This document shows positions 1 through 8,530 of a stretch of 64,000 nt of DNA, in pieces (position 1 is the first letter of the stretch; every line of letters begins with the position of its first letter). Both the position numbers and the translations under genes were made by a program. The notes under the pieces are model-generated. The model worked only from the letters and a program-made list of their open reading frames with translations. It did not search any database and had not been told where the DNA came from. Origin of the DNA: FEN-1219 sp963728995 (GTDB lineage: Bacteria; Pseudomonadota; Gammaproteobacteria; Steroidobacterales; Rariloculaceae); the NCBI GenBank assembly GCA_963728995.1, contig CAVSMD010000003.1:186001-250000 (forward strand), read 5' to 3'.

Positions 1-290
1 TCTTTCGTCGCGGGGTCCGCGGCGCGATGCTCCGGCACGTCCATGTACTCGAGCAGCTTGTCGGTGGTGGTGACGATGTTTTCGATTTCGGAGCTGGCCT
101 GCGCCTCGAGCAGCGGGAGCGCGTTCACGAGCACGGTGGCGTTCGGGATCAGCTCGGCAGCCTGCTTCAGCTCCGCCAGCGCGACGCGCGCGCCGATGCA
201 TTTCTTGAGGATCGGCGCCGTTTCGATGCTGGCGAGCGGCGGGGGCAGCGGCGGGAGGTCGTTATAAGGAGTGGTTGGATCGAACGTCAT
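1..290 (-). CDS. Fic family protein, N-terminal part (runs off the left edge)
   Basis: The first 96 codons of a Fic-domain protein whose remainder lies beyond the window. The visible part is a Fic_N-type leader: a proline-rich start (PYNDLPPLPPP), a segment with alternating Ala/Leu (ARVALAELKQAAELIPN) and the conserved stretch LLEAQASSEIENIVTTT, whose S-x-E-I-E-N signature marks the helix that packs against the Fic core in this family. Fic enzymes transfer AMP (or related groups) to target hydroxyls; the catalytic HxFx(D/E)GNGR motif would lie off-window, so activity cannot be judged. The ATG at 288-290 follows AGGGAG at 9 nt. An array of dyads lies directly upstream and suggests autoregulation. 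Confidence 0.85.
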   Translation of the reverse strand, partial: MTFDPTTPYNDLPPLPPPLASIETAPILKKCIGARVALAELKQAAELIPNATVLVNALPLLEAQASSEIENIVTTTDKLLEYMDVPEHRAADPATK

Positions 291-330
291 GTACGAAATC
301 TCCCTATAAATCGACCTATTCCGGGGACCT

Positions 331-457
331 GTCGATGCCATCGTCAGATCGGCTCTATATGTCGAAAAAATCGAGTATTTTCGACATATATGGGGGATTC
401 GTCGATCCGATCGACACGCCCCGGGAAATATGTCGAAAAACTAGCGAAATTTCGACA
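331..457. promoter_or_regulatory. Array of inverted repeats upstream of the fic gene
   Basis: Two long dyads share the architecture TGTCGAAA-N11-TTTCGACA: one at 360-386 (arms extend outward to 13 bp, 356-368 and 378-390) and one at 431-457. A shorter perfect dyad GTCGAT-CCG-ATCGAC sits at 401-415, centred almost exactly midway (centres 373, 408, 444), and a partial one (CGAT-GCC-ATCG) is centred at 338. The roughly 35-bp spacing and the position just upstream of the fic start suggest operators for a DNA-binding regulator, possibly the Fic protein itself if it carries a C-terminal helix-turn-helix off-window. Binding is inferred. Confidence 0.6.
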
Positions 458-540
458 CGAGAGTATAGGCCGTCGGGCGTGACGGCTTCTGTGACGGGGG
501 TCTCAGATGGCCGGGGGGGCGCCTGGCGGCCCGGCCGGGG

Positions 541-1461
541 CTACTTCGGCGGCGGCGACGGCGGCCAATTCCCGTCGAACGGCGGCCAGTTCGGGATCAT
601 GGCCTCCTGCTCGGGGTAGTACATGGCCGCGTAAATCGTGTGGATCTTGCCCTTCTCTAAATAGAACCACTCGGCGAGCAGATTGCGGCGCATCGCCACA
701 CCGGGCTTCCGCTGAAACAATGCCAGCCCAAGCACCGCGCCGGCCTCCTCGTCGACGACCGGATAGCGGCGCGCCGTGACCGCGAAGATATTCGCCATCG
801 GCCCCTCGGCCGTGCAGTCGGTCTGGCCGCCGGTCGGGATCGGCCGCTGCGTGGTGAGGTTGCCGTTCTCGATCCGCACGCAGCCCGGCTCCGCCATGAT
901 CAGCTTGCCGCTGTGTGCCGAGAGGCCGTCGAAATAGCTGTTCGTTATTGCGACGAGCTCCGCGCGCGACAGCCGTTCGCCTTTCGGCGCCATACGCTCC
1001 GGCGGCGCGTGCGCCGCGAGATACTCGGGATCCCAGAACGCCGCGTTCGCTTGATTGCCGGCGCCCGCGCCGATGCCGGGATCGGCCTTGCGGTTGATGA
1101 CCCATTCGGCTTCCGTGACCTTCCGGTCCTCGACTCGAAGACGCAGCGTGACGATGGCGGTGCCGGCCGCCTCGTCGAGCGTGCCGAAGTACGCGGCTTG
1201 CTCCGTCACGGCATCGAAGTAGCGCCGCTGCACTTTGCCGAGCGCCGTCGCGGACTGCCACAAGCCCTCGCCCCTCACTTTCACCATGGCGTTCTCGGTC
1301 TGGCGGAAGCCGATCGAGAGCGGGGCGGCGCCCGGCTCGTGCTTGACGAGCGCCGCGAGATACGCGTCGAGCGTGATCTTGAGGCAGGCGCGATCGCAGG
1401 TCGCGGCGTGGGCGCTCATGCCGGTGAGGGCGAGCGCGGCAAGCAAGGTGTAGCGGATCAT
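541..1461 (-). CDS. Secreted protein of unknown function
   Basis: A 306-residue protein starting MIRYTLLAALALTGMSAHA, a clear Sec signal peptide with an AHA/A-type cleavage site. A longer frame extends upstream to 1614, but the extra residues are Arg-rich and unlike protein, so the ATG at 1459-1461 is preferred. The mature part has two Cys early (TCDRACL), a region rich in aromatic and acidic residues (RRYFDAVTEQAAYFGTLDE), and a second block (YFDGLSAHSGKL...DCTAEG). This layout resembles secreted proteins carrying the DUF8021 module; that match is from memory and weak. It ends in a Pro-rich tail (NWPPSPPPK). No catalytic motif was recognised. Confidence 0.75.
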   Translation of the reverse strand: MIRYTLLAALALTGMSAHAATCDRACLKITLDAYLAALVKHEPGAAPLSIGFRQTENAMVKVRGEGLWQSATALGKVQRRYFDAVTEQAAYFGTLDEAAGTAIVTLRLRVEDRKVTEAEWVINRKADPGIGAGAGNQANAAFWDPEYLAAHAPPERMAPKGERLSRAELVAITNSYFDGLSAHSGKLIMAEPGCVRIENGNLTTQRPIPTGGQTDCTAEGPMANIFAVTARRYPVVDEEAGAVLGLALFQRKPGVAMRRNLLAEWFYLEKGKIHTIYAAMYYPEQEAMIPNWPPFDGNWPPSPPPK

Positions 1462-1710
1462 GGCGGCAGCGTACCAAGCCGCCTTCGGCACCGCCAATAA
1501 CTTCCGGCGCCTCGCTCGAATGCGCGTGTTCCGGCGACGAGTTGGCGCCCGGAACGCCGAGCAGCGCCGTGGCAGCCACGGTTTGCTACGACCCCATCGC
1601 GAACCGCTCGCCATACCCGTAAGATGACGCGGCGCGCCGACCAGAGCCGGAAGGGGACGGCCCGGCGCCGCAGCAGTTCACGACAATAACCAACTCGAAG
1701 GTGAACGACC

Positions 1711-1950
1711 ATGGAACTTAGAGACGCACTGTTCTTCGACAAGATGCTGACGCCCACGATCATCATCGTCGTCTACTGGCTGATACTCGCGGGGGCCATC
1801 ATCGGCGGCCTGGTGGCGATGTTCACCGTGTCATTCTTCGCGGGCCTGTTCGGCCTGATCGGCGGAATTCTGTTCGGGCGAATTTGGTGCGAGCTGCTGA
1901 TCGTTCTCTTCAAGATGAACGACGCGCTGCAGACGCTGAAGAATCGCTAG
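1711..1950 (+). CDS. DUF4282 small membrane protein
   Basis: A 79-residue protein with two hydrophobic segments (about residues 17-41 and 42-66) and the conserved ending GRIWCELLIVLFKMNDALQTL, diagnostic of DUF4282. These proteins are small inner-membrane proteins of unknown function. The ATG follows GAAGGTGAACGACC, giving a plausible ribosome site. It stands alone, convergent with the UBP zinc-finger gene. Confidence 0.85.
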   Translation: MELRDALFFDKMLTPTIIIVVYWLILAGAIIGGLVAMFTVSFFAGLFGLIGGILFGRIWCELLIVLFKMNDALQTLKNR

Positions 1951-1959
1951 CTCACGGCC

Positions 1960-1989
1960 GCGGCCGGCCACGGCAACGTCGCCGGCCGC
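1960..1989. terminator. Candidate bidirectional terminator between convergent genes
   Basis: GCGGCCGG (1960-1967) pairs with CCGGCCGC (1982-1989) across a 14-nt loop, followed by GTTT. It lies in the 41-bp gap between the stops of the DUF4282 gene and the zinc-finger gene. The T-tract is short, so rho-independent action is uncertain. Confidence 0.4.
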
Positions 1990-1991
1990 GT

Positions 1992-2261
1992 TTACTCGTC
2001 GAGGTCCATCGCGACCTGATCCACGTAGCACCAGCTCCAGCTCTCGCCGGGCTCGATCGAGGTGATGATCGGATGCTGCGTGGCTCCGAAGTGCTTCGTG
2101 GCATGTTGGTTCTTGGAGCTATCGCAGCAGCCGACGTGCCCGCACGTGCGACACAGGCGCAGGTGCACCCAGGTGTCGCCGGTCTTCAGGCACTCTTCGC
2201 AACCCATCGTGCGCGGCCGATCGGTGTGCACGGAATCCAGATGGCGACACTGCACTGGCAT
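1992..2261 (-). CDS. UBP-type zinc-finger protein
   Basis: An 89-residue protein that is almost entirely a ubiquitin-hydrolase-type zinc finger (zf-UBP): CRHL...CEECL...W.HLRLCRTCGHVGCCDSS...H...H, followed by HPIITSIEPGESWSWCYVD. Eukaryotic versions bind the free C-terminus of ubiquitin; stand-alone bacterial copies are common but their ligand is unknown. The ATG at 2259-2261 (MPVQCRHLD) is preferred over an upstream TTG. Confidence 0.85.
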   Translation of the reverse strand: MPVQCRHLDSVHTDRPRTMGCEECLKTGDTWVHLRLCRTCGHVGCCDSSKNQHATKHFGATQHPIITSIEPGESWSWCYVDQVAMDLDE

Positions 2262-2376
2262 AGGCCTCCGAGCGTCCAAATTTCGCTGCGTTTCCTACTC
2301 TACTCTCCCGCCCGGCCAACGGTGCGGAGTGTCGTCTAGCGACAACGGTGCCTGACGCGCGCGCTATGATCACCCG

Positions 2377-3318
2377 ATGGCAAGCGTGCATGAATGGCCC
2401 GAGATCCCGTATCCGGCGTGGCGCGATACGTGCAGCGCGCTGCACCTCTTTGCGCAGATCGTCGGCAAGTACCGGCTGGCTAGAACGCCCTGGGTAAATC
2501 ATTCCTGGCACGCCACGTTCTACGTGGATGCGCGTGGCCTCACGACCGGCCGCGTGCCCGACGTGTCGGGCGACATCGAGGTTCGCTTCGATCTCATCGA
2601 CCACGTCGTGGTCGGCGAGAGCACCAATGGGCGAACCGAGGCCTTCGATCTCGAGCCGATGTCGGTGGCGGAGTTCCACCGCAAGTTCGTCGACCTGCTC
2701 GACCTGCTCGGCGGCACGCCGAAGTTTCACGGCCGGCCGAACGAGACGCGCAATCCCGTGGCCTTCGTCGAGGACCTCGCCGGCCGGCCCTACGATGCCG
2801 ACGCCGTCACCCGCTACTTTCGCGCGCTGGTCGGCGTCGCGCGCGTGTTCGAGCGCTTCCGCACCGCCTACCTGGGCAAGGTGAGCCCCGTGCATTTGTT
2901 TTGGGGCGCCTTCGATCTGGCGGTCACGCGCTTCTCGGGCCGCCGCGCGCCTTTGCATCCCGGTGGCATCCCAAAATTACCGGACGCCGTCACGCGCGAA
3001 GCGTACAGCCACGAGGTCTCGTCGGCCGGGTTCTGGCCGGGTGGATTCGGTGTGGAGTACCCGGCGTTTTACTCGTATGCCTACCCGGCGCCCGCGGGTT
3101 TCTCGGCAGCGCGAGTGGAGCCCGCCGCCGCGGCTTTCGACGGGACGCTCGGCGAGTTCTTGTTGCCATACGACGCCGTGCGCATCACCGAGGACCCCGA
3201 GTCCGCCTTGCTCGCTTTTCTCGAGAGTGCGTACGCGGCCGCCGCCACGCTCGGCGGATGGGATCGCGGCGCGCTCGAATGCGCCGCTGGCCAACCGGGG
3301 CGACCGCGCCCGCTCTAG
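2377..3318 (+). CDS. DUF5996 family protein
   Basis: A 313-residue soluble protein with the pattern of DUF5996: an opening WPEIPYPAWRDTCSALHLFAQIVGKYRLARTPWVNHSWH, a middle containing LLGGTPKFHGRPNE, and a C-terminal block around LFWGAFDLAVTRFSGRRAP and GFWPGGFGVEYPAFYSYAYP. No signal peptide or membrane segment. Function is unknown. It is transcribed alone. Confidence 0.85.
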   Translation: MASVHEWPEIPYPAWRDTCSALHLFAQIVGKYRLARTPWVNHSWHATFYVDARGLTTGRVPDVSGDIEVRFDLIDHVVVGESTNGRTEAFDLEPMSVAEFHRKFVDLLDLLGGTPKFHGRPNETRNPVAFVEDLAGRPYDADAVTRYFRALVGVARVFERFRTAYLGKVSPVHLFWGAFDLAVTRFSGRRAPLHPGGIPKLPDAVTREAYSHEVSSAGFWPGGFGVEYPAFYSYAYPAPAGFSAARVEPAAAAFDGTLGEFLLPYDAVRITEDPESALLAFLESAYAAAATLGGWDRGALECAAGQPGRPRPL

Positions 3319-3421
3319 CGGCGGCGCCGCGTTCGCAGCATCGGGAGCGTCTCGCCGACGCGCCCGCCTGCTAAGTGACTGAGATCAGGCAGCCCCTGCG
3401 ACACCGGATCACGCCGGCCTC

Positions 3422-3476
3422 TTGACGTACTATGTGACACTATGTACTGTGCATACACTAGTGGAGGGTGTCACAT
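3422..3476 (+). promoter_or_regulatory. Promoter and overlapping dyads of the acyltransferase-ABC operon
   Basis: A -35 TTGACG (3422-3427) lies 17 bp before a -10 TACTGT (3445-3450). Overlapping the -10 is an interrupted dyad TATGNAC-T-GTNCATA (3441-3455), the kind of ATGT/ACAT-flavoured site PadR regulators use. A second, wider inverted repeat, ATGTGACAC (3432-3440) and GTGTCACAT (3468-3476), spans the promoter and reaches the start codon. The operon encodes a PadR protein, so autoregulation is a reasonable inference. Confidence 0.5.
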
Positions 3477-5640
3477 GGTAACGTCTCAACAGGGCGCCAC
3501 GATGCTCGAAATGCCCCCGCGACGCGGGACTCAAGAACGTCTGCACGCCCTCGACGCGGTGCGCGCGTTCGCACTGCTCGCCGGCATCGTGCTGCACACG
3601 ACGATGTCATTCTTCTTGCCGATCCCGGCTCAGGACGTATCGCAAAGCGCGACGCTCGGCGTGCTGTTCTTCCTGATCCACACCTGGCGCATGACCACGT
3701 TTTTCATCATCGCGGGGCTGTTCGCGCGGCTCGTGATCGAGCGGCGCGGCGCGCGCGGCTTCGTCGCGGACCGCGCCCGGCGAATCGTCGCGCCGCTGCT
3801 CGTGGGCTGGATCGTGCTGGTGCCGCCCACGATCGCCGCGCTGATCTGGGGGGTCACGCGCAGCGCGGATCCCGCGATTGCGGCCGCCGTGCGGAATCCG
3901 CCGATCGTGCCCGCGGGCGCGTTCCCGCTGGCCCATCTGTGGTTCCTCTATTACCTCGTCCTCTTCTATGTCCTGCTGCTCACGGTGCGCGGGGTATTCT
4001 TGAAGCTCGATCCCGCCGCGCGCGCGAGCACGCTGCTCGATACCGGCCTGCGCGCGTTGCTTCGCAGCTACGTCGCGCCGATCGTGCTCGCGGCACCGCT
4101 GTTTGCCGTGCTCGGGTTCGACCAGAGGATCACGCAGCTCGGCGGCATTCCGACGCCCGACAGCAGCCTCATACCTCAGATGCCCGCGGTCGTCGGCTTC
4201 GGCCTGGCGTTTGCGCTCGGCTGGCTCGTGCATCGCCAGCTGGACTTACTCGGCGAATGGCGCACGCGTTGGGCCGGTCATCTCGCGATCGGGGTCGCAT
4301 TGAGCGTCGCGTGCCTCACGGTGCCCGGCCTCAAGCTCGGCACCACGGCCGCATGGCTCAACGACGACACGGCGTGGAGCACCACGGCGTACGCCGCTTG
4401 CTATCTCGTGTCTGTCTGGTACTGGAGCTTCGGCCTGATCGGTGCGGCGCTGACGTTTTGCGCGAGCGAGAGTCCGGTGCGCCGCTACCTCGCCGACGCG
4501 TCCTATTGGCTGTATCTCGCCCACTTACCGATCGTGTTCTTCCTGGCCGCGGCGTTCGCGAAGGTGCCCTTGCCCTGGGCGATCAAATTCCCGGCGATCC
4601 TGGCAATCGCGATGGCAGTGCTGCTCCCGAGCTATCACTACCTGGTGCGTCCGACCTGGATCGGCGAGATCCTGAACGGCCGCAAATACCCGCGTACCAA
4701 GAAAAGCGCGGAGCGCGCGCCATCGGCGACGTTGCTGCCCGCCGCTACGCTCGCGGAAGCACGGCTGGCCGTGCTGGCCGGCGCCGTCAAGCGCTACGGA
4801 AAGACCGAGGCGCTGGCCGGCGTGGATCTGGACGTGCGCCGCGGCGAGGTGCTCGCGGTGCTCGGCCCGAACGGCGCCGGCAAGTCGACGGCGATCTCGC
4901 TCTGGCTCGGCCTGTTGCAGCCCGACGAGGGCGAAGCACGGCTCATGGGCCGCTCGCCGCTCGACGTCGAGGCTCGTCGCGAGGTGGGAGTCATGCTCCA
5001 GGAGGTGGTGCTGCCGCCGACGCTGCGCGTGCGTGAGCTCGTCGCACTCACCGCCAGCAATTACCCGAGCCCGTTCAGCGCGCACGAGGCGCTCGAGCTC
5101 ACGCGCACCACGGAGCTGGCCGAGAAGTTCTGCGGCAAGCTCTCCTCCGGTCAAAAGCGGCAGGTGCAGTTCGCTCTCGCGATCTGCGGCCGGCCGCGAC
5201 TGCTGTTCCTCGACGAGCCGACCGTCGGCCTCGACGTGCAGGCGCGCGAGACGATGTGGGACACGATCCGGCAGCTCATCGCGCACGGTTGCTCGATCGT
5301 GCTCACGACGCACTATCTGGAGGAGGCGGAAGCGCTCGCGGATCGTGTGGCCGTGCTCGCGCATGGGCAGCTGATCGCGCTCGGCACGATCGACGAGGTC
5401 CGCTCGATCGTGAGCCGCAAGAAGATCACGTGCTCGAGCGCCGTGCCGATCGACAGCGTGCGCGCCTGGCCGGGCGTCGTCGATGCAGCCGGCGACGTAC
5501 ACCGGATGCAAATCACCACCGTCGATGCCGAAGCGGTCGCGCGGCGGCTGCTGGCCGCCGACCCACATCTGCGCAATCTCGAGATCAAGCAAGCGGGGCT
5601 CGCGGAAGCGTTCGCCGAGCTCACGAAGGAGGCTGCCTAA
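3475..5640 (+). CDS. Fusion: acyltransferase-3 membrane domain + ABC transporter ATPase
   Basis: A 721-residue protein with two domains in one continuous frame. Residues ~15-405 are an acyltransferase-3/OpgC-like integral membrane acyltransferase: LHALDAVRAFALLAGIVLHTTM carries the expected first-helix His, then about ten hydrophobic segments, ending with the family-typical HYLVRPTWIGEILNGRKYP. After a ~25-residue linker comes a complete ABC ATPase: Walker A GPNGAGKST (~464), signature LSSGQKRQ (~555), Walker B LLFLDEP (~577), H-loop LTTHYLEE (~611). The partner permease is the next gene, 1 nt away. ATG 3475 is chosen over 3442 because GGAGGG sits 6 nt before it. Acyl transfer coupled to export is inferred; substrate unknown. 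Confidence 0.85.
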   Translation: MVTSQQGATMLEMPPRRGTQERLHALDAVRAFALLAGIVLHTTMSFFLPIPAQDVSQSATLGVLFFLIHTWRMTTFFIIAGLFARLVIERRGARGFVADRARRIVAPLLVGWIVLVPPTIAALIWGVTRSADPAIAAAVRNPPIVPAGAFPLAHLWFLYYLVLFYVLLLTVRGVFLKLDPAARASTLLDTGLRALLRSYVAPIVLAAPLFAVLGFDQRITQLGGIPTPDSSLIPQMPAVVGFGLAFALGWLVHRQLDLLGEWRTRWAGHLAIGVALSVACLTVPGLKLGTTAAWLNDDTAWSTTAYAACYLVSVWYWSFGLIGAALTFCASESPVRRYLADASYWLYLAHLPIVFFLAAAFAKVPLPWAIKFPAILAIAMAVLLPSYHYLVRPTWIGEILNGRKYPRTKKSAERAPSATLLPAATLAEARLAVLAGAVKRYGKTEALAGVDLDVRRGEVLAVLGPNGAGKSTAISLWLGLLQPDEGEARLMGRSPLDVEARREVGVMLQEVVLPPTLRVRELVALTASNYPSPFSAHEALELTRTTELAEKFCGKLSSGQKRQVQFALAICGRPRLLFLDEPTVGLDVQARETMWDTIRQLIAHGCSIVLTTHYLEEAEALADRVAVLAHGQLIALGTIDEVRSIVSRKKITCSSAVPIDSVRAWPGVVDAAGDVHRMQITTVDAEAVARRLLAADPHLRNLEIKQAGLAEAFAELTKEAA

Positions 5641-5641
5641 C

Positions 5642-6445
5642 ATGAACACCACGACCGATCTCGTCTTCCTGCCCGCGGGCCCGATGCCGCTCGGCAGGAT
5701 CTTCCGCGCGTACGGCGCCGCGGCCCGCTACGAGCTCGTGCAGACGCTGCGGGCGCCGGCCTTCGCGTTTCCGTTCCTGGTGCTGCCCGTGGGCATCTAT
5801 CTGCTGTTCGGGGTGCTCTTCGCGGGGCAATCACCGGAGTCGGCCGCGAATCCGCAGATCGCGACTTACCTGCTCTCGGGATTTTGCACGTTCGCCGTGA
5901 TGGGGCCCGGCATCTTCGGCTTCGGCGTGGGACTTGCGATGGATCGCGATCAGGGGCTGATCAAGCTCAAGCGTGCGTTGCCCCTTCCCGCGGGCGCGTA
6001 CTTGTTCGCGAAGATGGCGATGTCGATGGGGTTCGCGGCGCTTGCCGCAGGCGCCGTCGTGATCGCGGCGCTCGTGGCCGGCAACGTCCTCATCGGTTTC
6101 GGCCCACTGCTGACGCTGCTCGGCGTGATGATCCTGGGCTCGTTGCCGTTCTGCGCCATCGGTCTCTTGATCGGTGCATACGCGAGCAGCAACGCCGCCC
6201 CCGCGATCGTGAATCTCGTGTACCTGCCGGGCATATGGCTCTCCGGCATATTCTTCCCGCTGCCCGAGACGCTGCGGCCGTGGGCGATCATCTGGCCCGC
6301 CCTCCATCTGGACCAAACCGCACTCGGGTTCGCGGGCGTCAAGGAGTTCAGCTTCATCGACCCACTCTTGACGGCGGGTGTGCTCCTGAGCGTGACGGTG
6401 CTGTGCACGGGCATCGCGCTGCGCCGCATGACACGCGTCGGCTGA
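5642..6445 (+). CDS. ABC-2 type transporter permease
   Basis: A 267-residue ABC-2 membrane protein with six predicted membrane segments. The first helix region is LRAPAFAFPFLVLPVGIYLLFGVLF; a charged loop DRDQGLIKLKRALPLPAGAYLFAK and the late motif NLVYLPGIWLSGIFFPLP are typical of drug/polyketide-type exporters. It starts 1 nt after the stop of the acyltransferase-ABC fusion with AGGAGG 9 nt upstream, so it is the natural membrane partner of that ATPase. Probable function: export of an acylated or acyl-modified compound; substrate not deducible. Confidence 0.9.
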   Translation: MNTTTDLVFLPAGPMPLGRIFRAYGAAARYELVQTLRAPAFAFPFLVLPVGIYLLFGVLFAGQSPESAANPQIATYLLSGFCTFAVMGPGIFGFGVGLAMDRDQGLIKLKRALPLPAGAYLFAKMAMSMGFAALAAGAVVIAALVAGNVLIGFGPLLTLLGVMILGSLPFCAIGLLIGAYASSNAAPAIVNLVYLPGIWLSGIFFPLPETLRPWAIIWPALHLDQTALGFAGVKEFSFIDPLLTAGVLLSVTVLCTGIALRRMTRVG

Positions 6446-6468
6446 GAACACGACTTGATGGGTGGCCG

Positions 6469-6801
6469 TTGGTAGAACCTCGAGACAGCGCAACCAAGCT
6501 CGAAACCGAGCTGCGCCGCGGTGTGCTGGTGCTGGCCGTGCTGTCGCAGCTGCGGACACCGCAGTACGGCTACTCGCTACGGCAAGCGCTCGCGCAGCGC
6601 GGCATGGCGATCGAGGAAGGCACGCTCTACCCCCTGCTGCGACGACTGGAGGAACAAGGAACGCTCACGAGCGAGTGGCGCATCGAAGAAGGTCCACCGC
6701 GCCGGTACTACACGTTGAGCCCAAAAGGCACGCAACTCTACGAGGACCTGACGGAGAACTGGCGCGACCTGATCGCCACGATGGCGCGCCTGCTCGACTA
6801 G
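6469..6801 (+). CDS. PadR family transcriptional regulator
   Basis: A 110-residue PadR-type winged-helix protein: LRRGVLVLAVLSQLRTPQYGYSLRQALAQRG, then the recognition region EEGTLYPLLRRLEEQGTLTSEWR and the wing PPRRYYTLSPKGTQL, followed by the dimerisation helix. No ATG or GTG is in frame upstream of the domain; the start is taken as TTG 6469 behind a GGTGG. It sits between the ABC permease and a HAAS-type membrane protein, the usual PadR context, and probably represses this operon through the dyad at 3441-3455. Confidence 0.88.
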   Translation: MVEPRDSATKLETELRRGVLVLAVLSQLRTPQYGYSLRQALAQRGMAIEEGTLYPLLRRLEEQGTLTSEWRIEEGPPRRYYTLSPKGTQLYEDLTENWRDLIATMARLLD

Positions 6802-6811
6802 GAGAACGACC

Positions 6812-7819
6812 GTGGACGCACGAGAGGTCATCGAAAGCTACGTCGACGATGTCGCACTGCGATTGCCTCGCAAGCTGCGCAACGACGTCGGTCTGGAGCT
6901 GCGAGCATTGCTCGGCGATGAGCTCGAGGCCGCGGCTCAAGCTGCCGGTCGCCCGCCCGACGAGCAAGTGGCGATCGAGGTCCTGCAAAAATTCGGGCGG
7001 CCCGAGGATGTGGCGGCACGCTACCAGCGGCCGCGCGGCTTCGATCTCATCGAGCCCGAGCACGCGCCGCTATTCGTGAAGCTCGCGGCGCTTTGCATTG
7101 CCGTGCAGTGGGCGCTGACACTACCGGCCGTGTTTCGCTCGTCGGTCACGTTCGACCAGTGGTGGCTCGGCTGGGGCTTGGGCGCGCTCTGGTGGCCCGG
7201 GGCGCTGGTCGCTTATTTCGCCGGCGCCGCATGGACACGACGGCACTGGCCGGTGGATCCGCACACGTTCAAACGGCCTTGGACGCACTGGATCTTCTGG
7301 TTGCCGCTGCCCGAGGATTGGCGCCCGAAAGGCGGCGCGGACTATGTGCTCTGGTCCTCGGTCCACGCGCTCCTGCCGCTCGCCATAGTCGTCACGATCC
7401 TGTGCGTCGATCCCGCGTGGCTTCTCGATCGGCTGCTGCCGGCTGGGACCGATAGCTCGTGGGCGCGCTACGACTGCGACTTTGCGCTCTGGCTGCGCTG
7501 GCCGCTGATCGCGTTGATGGCGACGCGGACCCTGCTTTACGCGCTCGCCGCGTTCAACCCACGCTGGCGCGAACGGACCGAAACGCTGCGCGGCTGTTTG
7601 TGGATCACGTTCGTGGGACTGCTGTACTGGTCGATCTTCGGCTGGCGCATCTTTGCCTCCCGACTGCCGGACGTCGTGTTCAAGGGGTGGCTGTTCGTGT
7701 TCCTGCTCGTGAACACGATTCAGATCGTGGTATGGCTCCGGCGCAGACGCGCGCGCGTGCGCGTGCCCGCCGCGCTTGCAGGGTCGTCGAGGCACGAGCC
7801 GGGAGGCTCGAACCGATAG
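6812..7819 (+). CDS. HAAS-domain-like membrane protein
   Basis: A 335-residue protein with a soluble N-terminal helical part (~1-75: VIESYVDDVALRLPRKLRNDVGLELRALLGDELE, LQKFGRPEDVAARYQ) of the type called HAAS, which habitually sits beside PadR regulators, then six or so membrane segments from residue ~85. GTG start at 6812 follows AGGAGA. HAAS proteins are thought to couple membrane state to PadR-controlled operons; the exact role here is unknown. Last gene of the acyltransferase-ABC operon, 10 nt after padR. Confidence 0.7.
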   Translation: MDAREVIESYVDDVALRLPRKLRNDVGLELRALLGDELEAAAQAAGRPPDEQVAIEVLQKFGRPEDVAARYQRPRGFDLIEPEHAPLFVKLAALCIAVQWALTLPAVFRSSVTFDQWWLGWGLGALWWPGALVAYFAGAAWTRRHWPVDPHTFKRPWTHWIFWLPLPEDWRPKGGADYVLWSSVHALLPLAIVVTILCVDPAWLLDRLLPAGTDSSWARYDCDFALWLRWPLIALMATRTLLYALAAFNPRWRERTETLRGCLWITFVGLLYWSIFGWRIFASRLPDVVFKGWLFVFLLVNTIQIVVWLRRRRARVRVPAALAGSSRHEPGGSNR

Positions 7820-7845
7820 GGCCGTGGATTCGACGCCCGTGCACT

Positions 7846-7932
7846 TCACTCGTGCCGCAACGCCTGCAGCGTGTCGATCCGCGACGCGCGCCGTGCCGGA
7901 ATGAAGCTGGCCAGGAGCACGGCCGCGAACCG
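7846..7932 (-). pseudogene. C-terminal remnant of a MacB/FtsX-type (ADOP) permease
   Basis: Only the last ~29 codons survive: the reverse strand reads VLLASFIPARRASRIDTLQALRHE then stop (7846-7848). The motif IPARRAxRIDPxxALR(x)E is the invariant C-terminus of the large soil-type MacB/FtsX permeases found intact elsewhere in this window. Nothing recognisable as the rest of the gene lies upstream (7933-8054), so this is a deletion relic. The remainder of 7820-8054 holds no gene. Confidence 0.7.
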
Positions 7933-8054
7933 GCGACAAGCTACCGATCGTGCTGGTGTTCGCGCGGCAGGGTGACGCGCGGTAGGCGGAGGGCTTGGAA
8001 CCACGCCGGTGTTCGCGACGAGGTCCGCGAAGGTGACCCGCAGGAGTAGCTTTC

Positions 8055-8435
8055 GTGGACGCCATCAAGACCTATGTGATGCCCGTGGTCGTCAGCGTCG
8101 TGGCAAGCTGGCTGGCCGGCTTCCTGTGGTTCAAGGTGTTGTTTCGTCTGCCATCGGCCGATGGCCTATCCTCGTCCGCCGTTTCTCTCTTGCAACACGT
8201 GGGCGATATCGGCTTCGCTTGCCTGCTCGCGTGGATCATGTTCCGCACCGGCCTGCACACGATCCTCGACGGGATTCTCCTGGCGCTTGCGGTGTGGCTT
8301 GGTTTCGTGGCGGCGGTCGCGGGTCATGTGTTCGCGTTTCGTTCGTTCACGTTCCGATTCTTTGCCACGACGGCAGGCAGCGTGCTGTTGGCGTTGCTCG
8401 TAATGGGCACGATTCTGGGTGCGCTAATTAAGTGA
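8055..8435 (+). CDS. Small four-helix membrane protein
   Basis: A 126-residue protein with four hydrophobic segments (about residues 6-28, 45-64, 68-90 and 100-124). GTG start at 8055 with CAGGAG 9 nt upstream. The overall shape resembles DUF1761-type proteins, but no diagnostic motif was certain. Function unknown; no operon partners. Confidence 0.65.
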   Translation: MDAIKTYVMPVVVSVVASWLAGFLWFKVLFRLPSADGLSSSAVSLLQHVGDIGFACLLAWIMFRTGLHTILDGILLALAVWLGFVAAVAGHVFAFRSFTFRFFATTAGSVLLALLVMGTILGALIK

Positions 8436-8530
8436 TTCGTGGTCGTGACGGACGTCCGTTAGCTCAGCGAGGGTGACACGGGTGATCCCCCGCCGGAGGA
8501 GTGGGCTGGCTCGCGGGTGGAACGTCCGCG

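Noticed and set aside
503..1579. Long open frame antisense or shifted over the secreted protein gene
   Set aside because: It is Arg/Gly-rich with no protein-like hydrophobic pattern and overlaps a frame with a signal peptide and normal composition.
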